Source: Ferrovum sp. PN-J185
Lineage (GTDB): Bacteria; Pseudomonadota; Gammaproteobacteria; Burkholderiales; Ferrovaceae
Assembly: GCF_001581925.1 (NCBI RefSeq)
Contig: NZ_LQZA01000003.1
Span: forward strand, 1-64,000
Direction: 5' to 3'
Length of the DNA: 64,000 nucleotides
Below the pieces are notes generated by a model. It was not told the DNA's origin. It made no database searches and saw nothing but the letters and a program-made list of their open reading frames with translations. Shown here in pieces: positions 62,897 to 64,000 of this stretch (positions are counted from its first letter, which is position 1; each line of letters starts with the position of its first letter). The position numbers were made by a program, and so were the translations under genes.

Positions 62897-62934
62897 AGGC
62901 ATCAGTTAAATCACGAACTGTAAAACTGATGCCT
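62897..62934 (+). terminator. Stem-loop downstream of alkB
   Basis: AGGCATCAGTT pairs perfectly with AACTGATGCCT, an 11-bp stem with a 16-base loop, 18 bp past the alkB stop. No T-run follows, so termination may need other factors; it may also stabilise the 3' end of the mRNA. Confidence 0.55.
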
Positions 62935-63004
62935 ATCTAAATGTCTACCCAACATAGATTTAGCAACCAAAGAGTATCTGTACACTGCCAAATAGTTTAA
63001 TGCG

Positions 63005-63010
63005 TATAAT
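63005..63010 (+). promoter_or_regulatory. Consensus -10 box (TATAAT) before lgt
   Basis: Perfect TATAAT 36 bases before the lgt start. No good -35 hexamer lies at the usual distance. Confidence 0.4.
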
Positions 63011-63045
63011 CTGGTTTTACGTTAAGTTAAGTAAGGTTGATCATC

Positions 63046-63840
63046 ATGCTGGTACATCCAAACTTTGACCCTGTGGCCATTCATATTGGCCCTCTTGCTG
63101 TGCGCTGGTACGGCTTGATGTACCTGTTTGGCTTTCTTGCAGGGTCTTACGTGGGTCATTGGCGTGCCAAGACACAGCCATGGCTAAAATGGGACGTTGA
63201 TGAAGTAGATCAATTTCTAACGTACGTTGTTTTTGGTGTTGTTTTGGGTGGTCGTTTAGGTTACGTACTCTTTTATAAACCTGACTATTATTTTTCTCAT
63301 CCTCTTGATATCTTTGCTGTATGGCAAGGGGGAATGTCTTTTCATGGTGGTTTTTTAGGAGTAACGATTGGCAGTATGTTATTTGCTAGAAAAACACAAC
63401 GGCGCTGGTTAGAGGTTACTGACTTTGTTGCGCCCTTAGTTACTTTCGGATTAGGATTTGGTCGCCTTGGTAACTTCATAAACGGAGAATTACCAGGACG
63501 CCCTACTTCTTTGCCATGGGGTATGGTTTTTCCTCAAACAGATCTCATAGCGCGCCATCCGTCACAAATCTATGAAGCCATACTTGAGGGACTAGTGCTT
63601 GGTACTATTCTCGTTATAGCAAGTCGACGCCAACGCCCAATAGGGGTATTGTCCTCTTATTTTTTAATGGGTTACGGTAGCTTCCGATTTTTAGTTGAAT
63701 TCACACGCGAACCAGATAATTTTCTTGGTTTACTTACTTTTGGTCTCAGTATGGGTCAATGGTTAAGCTTACCCATGGTTATTGTCGGCATTTGGCTATG
63801 GAGAACTTCATTAAAATCGGCTATTATAAAAAGTGAATAA
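63046..63840 (+). CDS. lgt: Phosphatidylglycerol:prolipoprotein diacylglyceryl transferase
   Basis: 264 residues, about seven membrane helices. Signature segments: [24 protein letters not shown] (essential His), and [17 protein letters not shown] (the Lgt signature with Arg and Asn). It attaches diacylglycerol to the lipobox Cys, the first step of lipoprotein maturation completed by Lnt (29,994). Start at 63,046 follows AAGG; a TTG nine bases earlier is less likely. Confidence 0.95.
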   Translation: MLVHPNFDPVAIHIGPLAVRWYGLMYLFGFLAGSYVGHWRAKTQPWLKWDVDEVDQFLTYVVFGVVLGGRLGYVLFYKPDYYFSHPLDIFAVWQGGMSFHGGFLGVTIGSMLFARKTQRRWLEVTDFVAPLVTFGLGFGRLGNFINGELPGRPTSLPWGMVFPQTDLIARHPSQIYEAILEGLVLGTILVIASRRQRPIGVLSSYFLMGYGSFRFLVEFTREPDNFLGLLTFGLSMGQWLSLPMVIVGIWLWRTSLKSAIIKSE

Positions 63841-63940
63841 TAAAGCTTTTTATATGGCAGGTAGAAAGTAACAAAAACGAAGAAAACCGACAACGAGAAC
63901 GTTGATACTGCCTTTGGTAATTATTTTTTGGGAGAAAAAA

Positions 63941-64000
63941 ATGAATAAACTCGTGTCTTCAACTCTAGCCCTTTCACTAGCTTGCCTTTCATTCACCACT
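63941..64000 (+). CDS. Start of an exported protein gene (cut by window end)
   Basis: GGGAG lies six bases before the ATG, and the first 20 codons read MNKLVSSTLALSLACLSFTT, a signal-peptide-like sequence with possible lipobox LACL. The rest is outside the window, so family and function are unknown. Confidence 0.6.
   Translation, partial: MNKLVSSTLALSLACLSFTT

Overview
The window is a stretch of an AT-rich proteobacterial chromosome. Gene content and order (amgK-murU-pepP-ubiH, lptD-surA-pdxA-rsmA, rpe-trpE-trpG, hemA-prfA-prmC with grxD close by, miaB-phoH-ybeY-corC-lnt, DsbB/DsbC, Lgt) fit a Gram-negative of betaproteobacterial type. This placement is inferred from synteny and protein families only; no rRNA is present.

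Left part (about 1-25,340), accessory: a partial IS3-family insertion sequence has cut into a tyrosine-recombinase gene. An O-acetyltransferase follows, then a loosely packed run of metabolic and envelope genes: dehydrogenase, cyclopropane fatty acid synthase, two MFS transporters, MBL-fold hydrolase, NIPSNAP protein, nitroreductase, membrane proteins, FadL channel, ModE-like regulator and a predicted outer-membrane barrel behind a promoter with a palindrome at its start site. A cluster at 15,500-18,300 holds a single-heme cytochrome c, a small membrane protein, a 43-residue twin-arginine peptide and a GMC flavoprotein. It looks like a reduced periplasmic dehydrogenase. A second truncated integrase (19,025-19,564) starts a very AT-rich patch with a lipoprotein, a frame-interrupted small gene, a secreted protein, a gene remnant, a GIY-YIG-like protein with an 88-residue partner, and a divergent UvrD-type helicase. 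The patch ends at tRNA-Met(CAT).

Right part (25,340-64,000), core: tightly packed housekeeping operons with many 1-30 bp overlaps. In order: thioredoxin (broken by an in-frame stop) and glutathione peroxidase; miaB-phoH-ybeY-corC-lnt-dsbB-glyQ-glyS-gmhB-plsC, where plsC is fused to a YgjP-type metalloprotease; a leftward operon amgK-murU-pepP-ubiH-ubi-dsbC; lptD-surA-pdxA-rsmA; a leftward operon rpe-trpE-LOG-trpG; mltA; hemA-prfA-prmC; an unnamed conserved gene; grxD; S1/P1 nuclease; a leftward manC-HAD-rfaH group; alkB (alkane monooxygenase) under a promoter with a perfect palindrome at the start site; lgt; and the start of a secreted protein gene.

Together the genes describe a respiring Gram-negative with LPS transport, heptose and mannose sugar synthesis, ubiquinone, periplasmic disulfide chemistry and MurNAc recycling. 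AlkB and FadL suggest it can take up and oxidise hydrophobic chains. The most unusual items are the 43-residue Tat peptide with its GMC enzyme, the GIY-YIG/88-aa/helicase locus, the PlsC-YgjP fusion, the split trxC and the palindromes at promoter start sites.
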